This document shows, one piece after another, positions 1-8,222 of a stretch of DNA of 64,000 nt; the stretch's first letter is position 1; each line of letters opens with the position of its first letter. The position numbers and the translations under genes were made by a program. The notes beneath the pieces are model-generated. The model did no database searches, had not been told where the DNA came from, and saw only the letters and a list, made by a program, of their open reading frames with translations. The stretch is from G963422275 sp963422275 (GTDB lineage: Bacteria; Pseudomonadota; Alphaproteobacteria; Rhodobacterales; Rhodobacteraceae), in the NCBI GenBank assembly GCA_963422275.1, contig OY729418.1:2046001-2110000 (forward strand), in the 5' to 3' direction.

Positions 1-465
1 CTTGATATCTGGGAACAGGCCAAAGCCGACCTGAACAAGGCAATCGAGCTTTCGGATGGGCTTCCGGTCGTCCTGAACTATCTCGGATACTCGATGGTCG
101 AGAGGCGGGATTCGCTTGATGTTGCCGAGGACCTCATTCGCAAGGCGGTGGCAAAGGACGAGGACAACGCGTTTTACATCGATTCGCTGGGCTGGGTGCT
201 GTACCACACCGGAGAATATGAAGACGCGGTTCAATACATGGAAAAGGCAACAAGGCTGATGCCCAATGATCCGGTCGTGGCGGACCATCTCGGCGATACG
301 TACTGGATGGTGGACAGGCAGGCGAAGGCACGAGTTCAGTGGAAGCGCGCACTGGATCTCGAACCCGACGAGGAGCTCGAGCAGCGGATATTCAGGAAGC
401 TGGATGTTGGACTCGACAAGGTGCTCGAAGAGGAAGGCCATTTCGACTTGGTCAATGGCAATTGA
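1..465 (+). CDS. TPR-repeat protein, 3' part only
   Basis: The reading frame is open from base 1, so the gene begins outside the window. The visible 154 residues hold tetratricopeptide repeats: short helix pairs with the usual small and aromatic positions, such as YIDSLGWVLYHTGEYEDAV and VVADHLGDTYWMVDRQ near the C-terminus. TPR solenoids are protein-protein scaffolds, so no enzymatic role can be given. The stop codon overlaps the start of ispE by 11 bases, so the two are translationally linked. A TPR protein immediately before ispE is a common alphaproteobacterial order (established knowledge). The C-terminus looks complete. The first internal ATG (94) is not the true start. Confidence 0.85.
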   Translation, partial: LDIWEQAKADLNKAIELSDGLPVVLNYLGYSMVERRDSLDVAEDLIRKAVAKDEDNAFYIDSLGWVLYHTGEYEDAVQYMEKATRLMPNDPVVADHLGDTYWMVDRQAKARVQWKRALDLEPDEELEQRIFRKLDVGLDKVLEEEGHFDLVNGN

Positions 466-1288
466 GGGCACCGCCAGGGCAAAGATAAATCTGGCACTGC
501 ACGTTACTGGGCGACTTGGTCACGCATTTCATCAAATTGACAGCTTGGTTGCCTTTGCGGATTTTGGAGACCGGATTTCAGTTAATCGGGCACCGAGCCT
601 TAGCTTGTCGGTCACCGGTCCGATGGCAGATGAAACCCCGAAAGGCGGCGAAAACTTGGCGTTTCGTGCGGCCTTTCTCCTCGATTCGCAACAAGGCGCC
701 CGCATTGAACTGGAGAAGCGCCTTCCTGTCGCTGCGGGAATCGGCGGCGGATCGGCTGATGCCGCCGAAGTGCTGAAGCTGCTTTCCGAATTGAATGGAA
801 TTCCGATTCCGGAATTCTGGCGTGTCGCCGAACTGGGAGCCGATGTGCCCGTATGCTTGTTCGGACATTCCGCGCGCGTGCGCGGCTTCGGCGAGATGAT
901 CAATCGGGTGTACTTTGTGCCCTCTCTTCCCCTTGTTCTCGTGAATCCACGCGTTCCGTTGCGGACCGGAGCCGTTTTCGAAGCTCTGGCGTCTAAGAGG
1001 AATCCGCCACTGGAGGAAAGTTTGCCTGCCGCTTCGGGAAGCAGCGAGTTCATTGCATGGCTGGCGCGGCAACGAAACGATCTGGAACAGCCGGCGCTCA
1101 GGCTTTTGCCGGCGATTGGGACGGTGCTGAAGGCGTTGCGAAGCTGCCGCGGTTGCCGCCTCGCGCGAATGTCCGGGGCAGGGGCCACATGCTTCGGCAT
1201 TTTCGACAAAACCGAGGGAGCCGAAGCGGCCGCCGCGCAGCTTAAGGCTGGATTTCCAGGCTGGTGGATTGTTCCGACGGCTGCCTGA
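455..1288 (+). CDS. ispE: 4-diphosphocytidyl-2-C-methyl-D-erythritol kinase
   Basis: GHMP-family kinase of the MEP isoprenoid pathway, which phosphorylates the 2-hydroxyl of CDP-methylerythritol using ATP. The N-terminus has the family's RAKINLALHV substrate strand, the glycine-rich ATP loop reads PVAAGIGGGSADAA, and a third GHMP motif is seen as MSGAGATCFGIF near the C-terminus. Its 277 residues fit the family. I chose the ATG at 455 because the protein begins there with the conserved start. The frame is open further upstream but only inside the TPR gene. The 11-base overlap with the TPR stop implies coupling. The gene product works upstream of the polyprenyl synthase encoded convergently next door. 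Confidence 0.95.
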   Translation: MAIEGTARAKINLALHVTGRLGHAFHQIDSLVAFADFGDRISVNRAPSLSLSVTGPMADETPKGGENLAFRAAFLLDSQQGARIELEKRLPVAAGIGGGSADAAEVLKLLSELNGIPIPEFWRVAELGADVPVCLFGHSARVRGFGEMINRVYFVPSLPLVLVNPRVPLRTGAVFEALASKRNPPLEESLPAASGSSEFIAWLARQRNDLEQPALRLLPAIGTVLKALRSCRGCRLARMSGAGATCFGIFDKTEGAEAAAAQLKAGFPGWWIVPTAA

Positions 1289-1366
1289 TTGAAACCGATG
1301 CACCCACCGACGACCATGCCGCCCAGTGGCGGGCAGGGTTCTCGGGGTTAATGCTCTCGCTAGCTG

Positions 1367-2347
1367 TCAGCTCGCTCTGGAAAGAATTAAATCCGCTAGT
1401 TTCGCCAGCAACTCCCGCGGCTGTTTGCTTGGCAGCCCGTCAAGTCGCTCCTTTGCTTCATTGGACCAGCGCACGGCCTCCTCGTAGGTCTGCTCGAGTG
1501 TCCCATGCCGCTTGAACAGTTCGAGCGCATGCTCGAAGTCGCCATCGCGTTGCTCGCCTTCCTTGATCACGCGAAGCCAAAACTTGCGCTCTGCGGCGTC
1601 GGCAGCCGAAAAGGCCTTCACGACAGGAAGGGTCATCTTCCGGTCGCGAAAGTCGTCTCCAACATTCTTTCCGAGTGACTTGGTGGCACCTTTGTAGTCC
1701 AGGAGGTCGTCCATGATCTGGAAGCTTGTCCCGAAGCATTTCCCAAACGCCGCGAGGGTTTCAGTCTCATGCTCATAAGCGCTTGCAACGACGCCGCCAA
1801 CCTCGGCGGCCGCCGAAAACAGTGTTGCCGTCTTCCCCTTGGCGATTTGAAGATACCGGGCTTCGTCTGTTTCCAGGTTTTGCGCCGCAACAATCTGCAT
1901 GACCTCGGCTTCCGCGATCGTCGCGGAGGCGTCTGCCAGAATGGCCAGCGAACGCGGCGCGGAGGCTCTCACCATCAACTGGAAAGCTCGCGCGAAGAAG
2001 AAGTCGCCAACCAGCACCGAGGACTGATTGTTCCACAGCAGATTGGCAGTCAGCTTCCCCCGCCTTTTCTCGCTTTCATCGACCACGTCGTCATGAAGCA
2101 GCGTCGCCGCGTGTATGAACTCAACGGCGGCAGCCAGGAGAATATGGTCTTGGCCATTGTAATCGAAGAGCCGGGCGGATGCCAGGGTGAGAAGGGGACG
2201 CAAGCGCTTGCCGCCGTTTCCTAGCAAATGTGCGGCAACCTTGCGAATTCTGTTCACATGTTCTGAAGCCGCCCGTTCGCGCAACATTCCGTTGACTGCA
2301 TCAAGGTCGGACTTTAACTCGCTCGACAGCATCGAGGTCAAACTCAT
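1367..2347 (-). CDS. ispB: Polyprenyl (octa-/decaprenyl) diphosphate synthase
   Basis: Trans-prenyltransferase that elongates allylic diphosphates with isopentenyl diphosphate to make the side chain of ubiquinone. Both aspartate-rich Mg-binding motifs are present: the first as LLHDDVVDES and the second as QIMDDLLDY. The GGKRLRPLL substrate motif is also seen, and the length of 326 residues fits. The frame runs upstream to 2443, but the ATG at 2347 (MSLTSML...) is where family similarity begins. It converges on ispE. On its start side lies a decayed DUF2007 gene and then a TrmN6-like gene on the other strand, a common Rhodobacterales arrangement. Chain length cannot be read from the sequence. 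Confidence 0.92.
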   Translation of the reverse strand: MSLTSMLSSELKSDLDAVNGMLRERAASEHVNRIRKVAAHLLGNGGKRLRPLLTLASARLFDYNGQDHILLAAAVEFIHAATLLHDDVVDESEKRRGKLTANLLWNNQSSVLVGDFFFARAFQLMVRASAPRSLAILADASATIAEAEVMQIVAAQNLETDEARYLQIAKGKTATLFSAAAEVGGVVASAYEHETETLAAFGKCFGTSFQIMDDLLDYKGATKSLGKNVGDDFRDRKMTLPVVKAFSAADAAERKFWLRVIKEGEQRDGDFEHALELFKRHGTLEQTYEEAVRWSNEAKERLDGLPSKQPRELLAKLADLILSRAS

Positions 2348-2421
2348 GCCTGTTTGCGTGAGATTCACAGGGTACGACCTCCATATCGACAATACGGCCA
2401 GTTTGCTGTTAAGATTCACAT

Positions 2422-2618
2422 ATGATGAAGTTGTTGCGCGCACGACTCAACGTGCGCTCCAAGACCAGATAATATAGTTTTTTGTCGTGGGTGTCCATAT
2501 GGGCGCATTGAAGGGATTGATCGGAATTCTTCCTAGGCAAATGATGATTGGCGAAGAAAAATGTTTTCGCGCCAAGCAGTTTCTCCGAAACAACGGAATC
2601 GGGGTCGCGGCCGTTTAA
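2422..2618 (+). pseudogene. Decayed DUF2007 (putative signal-transducing) protein gene
   Basis: The last 45 codons read as a DUF2007-like C-terminus (VHMGALKGLIGILPRQM, then an RAKQFLRNNGI-like helix). They end with a TAA directly abutting the next gene's ATG. The N-terminal start MMKLLRA is in a different frame, and an in-frame TAG sits at 2475-2477, so at least one frameshift and one stop separate the halves. The middle also looks short by several residues against what I know of the family. DUF2007 genes commonly sit between the polyprenyl synthase and this methyltransferase gene. Alternatively a short internal ORF starting at 2498 could still be translated. Confidence 0.45.
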
Positions 2619-3380
2619 ATGGCATTTTCCAGGGAAGAACTGACTCTTGACAAGTTTCTTGACGGAGCGGTTTCCATCCTTCAGCCAAGAAACGGTTTCC
2701 GTGCCGGTGCCGATTCGGTCCTGATTGCCGCGTCCGTTCCGGCAGTAAAGGGGGATTCCGTTCTGGACCTTGGGTGCGGAGCTGGAACTTCAATTCTTTG
2801 CCTTTGCAACAGAGTTCCGAATCTTGATCCGGCAGGTCTCGAAATCCAGCCAGACTATGCCGACCTCGCGCATCGGAACGCCAGTCTGAACGGCGTGGCG
2901 CTGGACATTTTGGAAGGAAGCGTCTCGAATCCGCCAGCCAGGCTGAAGTCCAGGGGTTTCGATCAGGTGCTGGCAAACCCGCCATATTTTCGGCTTGGCG
3001 GCGGTGCATCCGCAAAGGATGAGGGACGGGAAATTGCGCAGTTCGAGACAACTCCGCTGAGTACATGGGTGGACTGCGCCATGAGGCGTCTTAAACCGGG
3101 GGGCTGGCTAACCATGATCCTGATAGCCGAGCGGTTTCCCGCGTTGGCCGCCGCTCTCGCCGACCGGGCAGGCTCGGTGGCTGCGAAGCCGGTTTGTCCG
3201 AGATCCGAAAGTGAAGCCGGGCGTTTGCTGATTCGCGCCCGAAAGGGATCAAAGGGCAGGTTTCGCCTTCTGGCGCCGCTTGTTTTGCACCAGGAAGAAC
3301 CCCATATCGAAGGTGGAACAAGGTACACAAGCGAGGCGGCAGACATTCTCCGAGGTGGCGCGGCAGTGCGGTTTTCCTGA
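2619..3380 (+). CDS. TrmN6/YfiC-like tRNA1(Val) adenine N6-methyltransferase
   Basis: A 253-residue class I SAM-dependent methyltransferase. The SAM-binding motif I reads VLDLGCGAGTS (about residues 47-57) and the N6-adenine catalytic motif NPPYF follows (about residue 123). A C-terminal segment (LRRLKPGG-like, then GRFRLLAPLVLH) is typical of the TrmN6 group. The family methylates A37 of tRNA1(Val) in E. coli, so substrate here is by family only. The ATG directly follows the TAA of the DUF2007 remnant. An RNA target is the best guess, but related MTases act on proteins or other RNAs. Confidence 0.82.
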   Translation: MAFSREELTLDKFLDGAVSILQPRNGFRAGADSVLIAASVPAVKGDSVLDLGCGAGTSILCLCNRVPNLDPAGLEIQPDYADLAHRNASLNGVALDILEGSVSNPPARLKSRGFDQVLANPPYFRLGGGASAKDEGREIAQFETTPLSTWVDCAMRRLKPGGWLTMILIAERFPALAAALADRAGSVAAKPVCPRSESEAGRLLIRARKGSKGRFRLLAPLVLHQEEPHIEGGTRYTSEAADILRGGAAVRFS

Positions 3381-3506
3381 CGCGTTTCGGGCTGTCCGCG
3401 CGAGACCATGCTGATCAAGCTCCAGAAAAGCACTTTGAGGGGGCAAGGATTTTGGTTAGGATTGCAGGCAATCAGATTGGAGGTCCGTAAAGTGGGGGAA
3501 CTGCAA

Positions 3507-3677
3507 ATGCCGGAAGATGAGCATCTGGATTCTTTGCGCAGGCAGCATGAAGATCTTTCGCAGAAAGTCGAGAATGCGCAGCAAAACCCGGCCATCGATC
3601 ATTTGGAAATCACTGAACTGAAAAAACAGAAATTGAAGTTGAAAGAGGAGATTCAGCGTCTCAGCGAGGCTCGATGA
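3507..3677 (+). CDS. DUF465 (YdcH-like) small protein
   Basis: A 56-residue, highly charged helical protein. The C-terminus reads ITELKKQKLKLKEEIQRL, the hallmark of the DUF465 family, preceded by HEDLSQKVENAQ. The frame is open back to 3408, but the ATG at 3507 is preceded by a GGGGA ribosome-binding site at good spacing and gives the family's usual length. The molecular function of the family is not known. It sits downstream of the methyltransferase gene and converges on phbB. Confidence 0.75.
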   Translation: MPEDEHLDSLRRQHEDLSQKVENAQQNPAIDHLEITELKKQKLKLKEEIQRLSEAR

Positions 3678-3799
3678 GTCTCTGACGCAATCGCTTCGTG
3701 CCGATCGTACAAGGCGGGAACGGTGTCTCCGGCGTGCCCGGAACAAATCTGGACTGAACGGCAGTTTTCCCTTATCTGCCGGAATGAGAAGATCTCAAG

Positions 3800-4522
3800 T
3801 CAAGCGAGGTATTGGCCCCCGTTGGCACTCAGCGTCGACCCCGTGACGAAGCCCGCATTGTCGGAGGCTAGAAACGCGACGCATCTTGCAACTTCCTCCG
3901 GTTCCCCGAGCCGACCTGCCGGAATCTGGCTAATGATCGCCTCGCGCACTTTCTCCGCCACAGCCATGACCATCTCGGTCGCAATGTAGCCCGGGCACAC
4001 TGCATTCACCGTGATTCCCTTGGCTGCGCCCTCCTGCGCGAGTGCCTTCGTCAGCCCAAGTTCGCCCGCCTTGGAGGCAGAGTAGTTCGACTGCCCCATC
4101 TGCCCTTTCTGGCCGTTAACCGAAGAAATGTTGATGATGCGCCCGAAGCCGCGCTCGCGCATCCCGCTCCATACGACGTGGGACATGTTGAAGGCGCCGC
4201 TAAGGTTCGTATCGATAACTTCCTGCCATTTCTCCGGCGTCATCCGGTGGAACATGGCATCTCGGGTGATTCCTGCGTTGTTGACCAGGATTTCCACTGG
4301 ACCCAAGTCCTTTTCGACGGTGGCGACTCCCGCAGAGCAGGAAGCGTGGTCGGCCACCGACCATTTGTATGTCGGGATTCCAGTCTCCTCGCTGAATTTC
4401 GCTGCGGCCTCCTCGTTGCCCGCGAAGTTCGCCGCAACCATGCAGCCGTCATCCTTGAGGCGCCTTGAGATTGCCGCTCCGATTCCTCTTGTACCGCCAG
4501 TGACCAGAGCAATTCTTTTCAT
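3800..4522 (-). CDS. phbB: Acetoacetyl-CoA reductase (NADPH)
   Basis: Short-chain dehydrogenase of 240 residues that reduces acetoacetyl-CoA to 3-hydroxybutyryl-CoA for polyhydroxyalkanoate synthesis. The cofactor loop TGGTRGIG, the NNAG motif and the catalytic YSASK are all present. The stretch NISSVNGQKGQMGQSNYSAS is characteristic of the PhbB group rather than FabG. It lies downstream of the thiolase gene on the same strand (57-base gap), giving the first two steps of the PHB pathway. A FabG-type 3-oxoacyl-ACP reductase is the alternative but is less likely in this context. No PHA synthase gene is in the window. Confidence 0.93.
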   Translation of the reverse strand: MKRIALVTGGTRGIGAAISRRLKDDGCMVAANFAGNEEAAAKFSEETGIPTYKWSVADHASCSAGVATVEKDLGPVEILVNNAGITRDAMFHRMTPEKWQEVIDTNLSGAFNMSHVVWSGMRERGFGRIINISSVNGQKGQMGQSNYSASKAGELGLTKALAQEGAAKGITVNAVCPGYIATEMVMAVAEKVREAIISQIPAGRLGEPEEVARCVAFLASDNAGFVTGSTLSANGGQYLA

Positions 4523-4579
4523 CGCTGTTTCCTTTTCTTGAGGGTTTTGCGTTTTGCGGGTCGCAAGAGAGCCCAGCGG

Positions 4580-5755
4580 TCACTCCCGCTCGATACACAT
4601 GGCCACGCCCATTCCGCCACCGATGCACAGCGTTGCCAGGCCGCGTCTCGCGTCGCGTCGCTTCATTTCGTACAGGAGCGTGTTCAGTATCCGACATCCG
4701 GACGCCCCGATCGGGTGCCCGATCGCGATCGCCCCGCCATTGACGTTGACAATTTCCGGATCCCAGCCCATTTCCTTGTTGACCGCGCAGGCTTGCGCGG
4801 CAAACGCCTCATTCGCCTCAACAAGATCCAAGTCGGCTTCCGTCCACTTCGCCTTTTCTAGCGCCTTGCGCGAGGCCTTTATCGGCCCGGTTCCCATGAT
4901 CGAGGGATTCACGCCCGCCGTGGCGTAGGAAACGATGCGGGCCAGTGGCTCGATGCCGCGTCTCTCCGCCTCTTCGGACATCATCAAGAGCACGGCCGCC
5001 GCCCCGTCATTGATTCCGGATGCATTGCCTGCCGTAACGGTTCCCTCCCTGTCGAAGGCCGGGCGAAGCTTCTTCATGTTGGCGATCGTCGTGCCGTGGC
5101 GAATGTATTCATCGTTTTCGACCACGGTCTCGCCTTTGCGTGACTTGATGGTCACCGGCACGATCTCGTCCTTGAACCTTCCCTCTTTCTGCGCGGTTTC
5201 CGCCTTGTTCTGCGAGGCGAGAGCGAATTTGTCCTGCTGATCGCGCCCTATCTGCCACTGGCGGGCGACGTTTTCAGCCGTTACGCCCATGTGATAGCCG
5301 TTGAACGCGTCCCAAAGCCCATCCTTGATCATTGAGTCGACGAACTCGATATTACCCATTTTCTTGCCGGCGCGCAGGTGGGCGACATGCGGCGAGAGGC
5401 TCATGCTCTCCTGTCCTCCTGCAGCCACAATTTCCGCGTCGCCAAGCTTGATATGCTGTGCGCCAATTGCCACTGCCCGAAGCCCGGATCCGCAAACCTG
5501 GTTAATTCCCCAAGCGGCGCTCTCGACCGGAAGGCCAGCATTGATATGTGCCTGACGCGCCGGATTCTGGCCTTGCCCGGCGGAAAGCACTTGACCGAGA
5601 ATCGTTTCGGAGACATCCGGCTTATCGACTCCAGCTCTTGCGGTGACAGCCTCGAGCACTACCTTGCCCAATTCGTGTGCAGGGGTGTTTGAAAACGATC
5701 CGTTGAAACTCCCGACGGGCGTCCGGGCAGCCGACGCAATGACGACATCTGTCAT
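4580..5755 (-). CDS. phaA: Acetyl-CoA C-acetyltransferase (beta-ketothiolase)
   Basis: Biosynthetic thiolase of 391 residues that condenses two acetyl-CoA to acetoacetyl-CoA. The acylated cysteine lies in NQVCGSGLRA, the catalytic histidine in GGAIAIGHPIGASG, and the proton-relay cysteine in LCIGGGMG near the C-terminus. The start at 5755 has an AGGAGA ribosome-binding site, and the frame upstream of it shows no family similarity. It is first in the phaA-phbB operon, which feeds PHB storage or the acetoacetyl-CoA pool. Confidence 0.95.
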   Translation of the reverse strand: MTDVVIASAARTPVGSFNGSFSNTPAHELGKVVLEAVTARAGVDKPDVSETILGQVLSAGQGQNPARQAHINAGLPVESAAWGINQVCGSGLRAVAIGAQHIKLGDAEIVAAGGQESMSLSPHVAHLRAGKKMGNIEFVDSMIKDGLWDAFNGYHMGVTAENVARQWQIGRDQQDKFALASQNKAETAQKEGRFKDEIVPVTIKSRKGETVVENDEYIRHGTTIANMKKLRPAFDREGTVTAGNASGINDGAAAVLLMMSEEAERRGIEPLARIVSYATAGVNPSIMGTGPIKASRKALEKAKWTEADLDLVEANEAFAAQACAVNKEMGWDPEIVNVNGGAIAIGHPIGASGCRILNTLLYEMKRRDARRGLATLCIGGGMGVAMCIERE

Positions 5756-5948
5756 TAATCTTTCTCCTGAAACTGCTCTCAATAGGTTCTGAAGGCGCCA
5801 GGTTTGGAGGCTATCGGCCAGCGCATGGCGAATTCGACCAGTAGCCAAACATCTAGTCGCTGCATCGAGACTTTCCAAGACCAGCTGAAAAAAATGGGAT
5901 CCAGCGCTCGAAGTCCATGCATTGATCGGCCCGCCGGACGGAGCTGCC

Positions 5949-6521
5949 CTATCCGGAAGCCCTCCCGACGAGGATCGAGAGAATTACCTTGGCAGAGTCG
6001 CTGTCCCATTCTGCGTCTCCTGTCAACCGCGCGACCTCGTTTCCATTGCGGTCAACAAGCACGGTGACCGGAAGTCCAAGCACACCCATTTTTCGGGCAA
6101 GGGCCTGTTTCGGGTCGTGGAAGATCGAAATATTGCGAATCTCGGTATCTTCGAGGAACTTGCTCACTGCTTGGGGCGCATTGAAGCCAACGGTGACCGC
6201 TACAACTTCCAGAACCTCCTTATCGAAATTCGCCTGCAGCCTGTCGAGAGACGGCATCTCCTTGCGACATGGCGCGCACCAAGTGGCCCAGAAGTTGAGA
6301 ACGACAGTTTTCCCCCGAAAATGATCGAGCGTCACGGCAGTCCCGTCCGCGGCTTCAATCGGCGTGTTCGGGACGGGACGCATCTCCTTGTGAACGGCGA
6401 GCTTTCGCAAGTCGCCCTGACGGGCGTCACGCAGTTCCGAACGTTCAGGCTCCCCAGCGAGGGAAATTGCACAAAATCCTGCAAGAGCGTATAGGAACGC
6501 TGGAATGGCCACTCGGATCAT
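5949..6521 (-). CDS. TlpA/ResA-type periplasmic thiol:disulfide oxidoreductase
   Basis: A 190-residue thioredoxin-fold protein. An N-terminal hydrophobic segment (MIRVAIPAFLYALAGFCAIS) acts as signal peptide or anchor. The redox motif is WCAPC in VVLNFWATWCAPCRKEMPS, and the cis-proline loop is GLPVTVLVD. Such proteins reduce periplasmic disulfides, often for cytochrome c or oxidase maturation, but the client is unknown. I chose the ATG at 6521, where the signal peptide starts and an AGGAG-like site precedes it. It is divergent from argH with only 27 bases between the starts, a layout often seen in Rhodobacterales. Confidence 0.88.
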   Translation of the reverse strand: MIRVAIPAFLYALAGFCAISLAGEPERSELRDARQGDLRKLAVHKEMRPVPNTPIEAADGTAVTLDHFRGKTVVLNFWATWCAPCRKEMPSLDRLQANFDKEVLEVVAVTVGFNAPQAVSKFLEDTEIRNISIFHDPKQALARKMGVLGLPVTVLVDRNGNEVARLTGDAEWDSDSAKVILSILVGRASG

Positions 6522-6548
6522 TGTTTCTCCTTTGCTTGAACAGGCTCC

Positions 6549-7958
6549 ATGACAGACAGGCAAGCGCCAAACAAAATGTGGGGAGGCCGTTTTTCAGAAA
6601 GGCCTGACGACATCATGGAGACCATGAATGCCTCGATCGGTTTTGATCGACGGCTCTACAGTCAGGACATCCAGGCTTCCCGCGCACACGTGGCCATGCT
6701 CGCCCGAACGGGCATAATAGACAAAATCGATGCGGACGCCATCGATAAGGGCCTGCTCGCGATATTGTCAGAGATCGAGGCGGGAAGTTTCTGTTTTTCA
6801 TCGAGTCTCGAAGACATCCACATGAACGTCGAGGCGCGCCTCGAAGAGCTTGTCGGCGAACCGGCAGGAAGACTTCACACCGCCCGGAGCCGAAATGATC
6901 AAGTCGCAACTGATTTCAGGCTTTGGATACGGGATCAGTCCGACGGCGCGGCGCGGCGGCTCAGGGTCCTGATAGGGACATTGCTTGAACAGGCGGAGCG
7001 AGGTGTGGGAGCTCTGATGCCGGGGTTCACCCATTTGCAGAGTGCGCAGCCGGTGACGTGGGGTCATCACATGATGGCTTATGTCGAAATGTTCGGCCGT
7101 GACTCCGGGCGGTTTCGGGATGCACGCCGCCGGATGAACGAGTCGCCACTTGGGGCGGCGGCACTTGCTGGCACGTCTTTTCCCATCGATCGGAAGGAGA
7201 CGGCCGAGAGGCTGGGATTCGATCGGCCGATGGCGAATTCGATTGACGCGGTCAGTGATCGGGACTTCGCTCTGGAATACATTTCGGCTGCGGCGATCTG
7301 CGCCGCGCACCTGTCGCGGCTTGCAGAGGAGATTGTGCTCTGGTCGACCACGCAATTCGGATTTGTTGCGCTGGGCGACCGGTTTTCCACTGGTTCGTCT
7401 ATAATGCCGCAAAAACGCAATCCTGACGCAGCGGAGCTTGTCAGGGCCAAAACGGGGCGGATCAATGGGGCATTGGTTGCCCTGCTGACAGTCATCAAGG
7501 GTTTGCCTCTCGCGTATTCAAAGGACTTGCAGGAGGACAAGGAGAGGTCGTTCGATGCCGCGGACACGCTTAACTTGGCACTTGACGCAATGGCTGGAAT
7601 GGTACGGGACATGAGCCCGAATTGGGAGCGGATGCGGCTTGCGGCAACAGCGGGCAATTCTACCGCGACGGACCTTGCCGACTGGCTCGTGAGAGAGCTT
7701 GGCTTTCCGTTCCGGAAAGCACACAATGTCACAGGTCTTCTCGTGCGCCTCGCCGACGAGCGCGGTTGCGAATTGGCGGAGCTTCCTGTCGAGGAGATGC
7801 AATCGGTTTGCAGCGAGATATCTGATGATGCCAGAGATGTGCTGGACGGGAGGAAGTCCGTTGAAAGCCGAAGAAGTTTTGGCGGCACGGCGCCAAGGCG
7901 TGTTCGCGAACAGATTGATCGCTGGAAGGAGTTGCAGAGGTGCGAAAACATTTGCTGA
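6549..7958 (+). CDS. argH: Argininosuccinate lyase
   Basis: Last enzyme of arginine biosynthesis, splitting argininosuccinate into arginine and fumarate. The fumarase-superfamily signature GSSIMPQKRNP is present with the mobile-loop catalytic serine. SRNDQVATDFR and TFIPGFTHLQ-like (here LMPGFTHLQSAQP) motifs are also seen. The length of 469 residues fits the family. Its 3' end overlaps the next small lipoprotein ORF by 19 bases, and lysA follows. Confidence 0.97.
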   Translation: MTDRQAPNKMWGGRFSERPDDIMETMNASIGFDRRLYSQDIQASRAHVAMLARTGIIDKIDADAIDKGLLAILSEIEAGSFCFSSSLEDIHMNVEARLEELVGEPAGRLHTARSRNDQVATDFRLWIRDQSDGAARRLRVLIGTLLEQAERGVGALMPGFTHLQSAQPVTWGHHMMAYVEMFGRDSGRFRDARRRMNESPLGAAALAGTSFPIDRKETAERLGFDRPMANSIDAVSDRDFALEYISAAAICAAHLSRLAEEIVLWSTTQFGFVALGDRFSTGSSIMPQKRNPDAAELVRAKTGRINGALVALLTVIKGLPLAYSKDLQEDKERSFDAADTLNLALDAMAGMVRDMSPNWERMRLAATAGNSTATDLADWLVRELGFPFRKAHNVTGLLVRLADERGCELAELPVEEMQSVCSEISDDARDVLDGRKSVESRRSFGGTAPRRVREQIDRWKELQRCENIC

Positions 7959-8065
7959 TACTGTTGCTGGCCATTGTTGCCGCATGCGGAGTCAAGGGGG
8001 ATCCTACGACACCTGTATCCGATGAGGGCTCGGTCAGCGAGAAATCTTTGACCGCCGCGACCTGA
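7940..8065 (+). CDS. Small lipoprotein between argH and lysA (LptM/YifL-like)
   Basis: A 41-codon ORF with a GTG start. It has a short hydrophobic signal ending in the lipobox-like IVAAC, followed by GVKGDP, as in the tiny lipoproteins that conventionally sit next to lysA (CGxKG pattern). The family member LptM in E. coli assists LptD maturation; the same job here is by family and position only. It overlaps the argH stop by 19 bases, so it is probably translationally coupled. Confidence 0.7.
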   Translation: MRKHLLILLLAIVAACGVKGDPTTPVSDEGSVSEKSLTAAT

Positions 8066-8222
8066 CGGGGCCAGGCGGGCATTTTCCGGCTCGGCAACTG
8101 ACGCTCGCCCCGGAAAGCTGTTCTGAACAAGCAAATGCGCTGTGCAGCTCCAAGTTGCGCTCATGGCGCAATGCACACTCTGTTTCGCCTTCTTCATTCT
8201 CGTGCCCGATAGTCAAGCCGTT

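Noticed and set aside
532..1317. Minus-strand frames opposite ispE
   Set aside because: Shadow frames; the plus strand has full GHMP kinase motifs.
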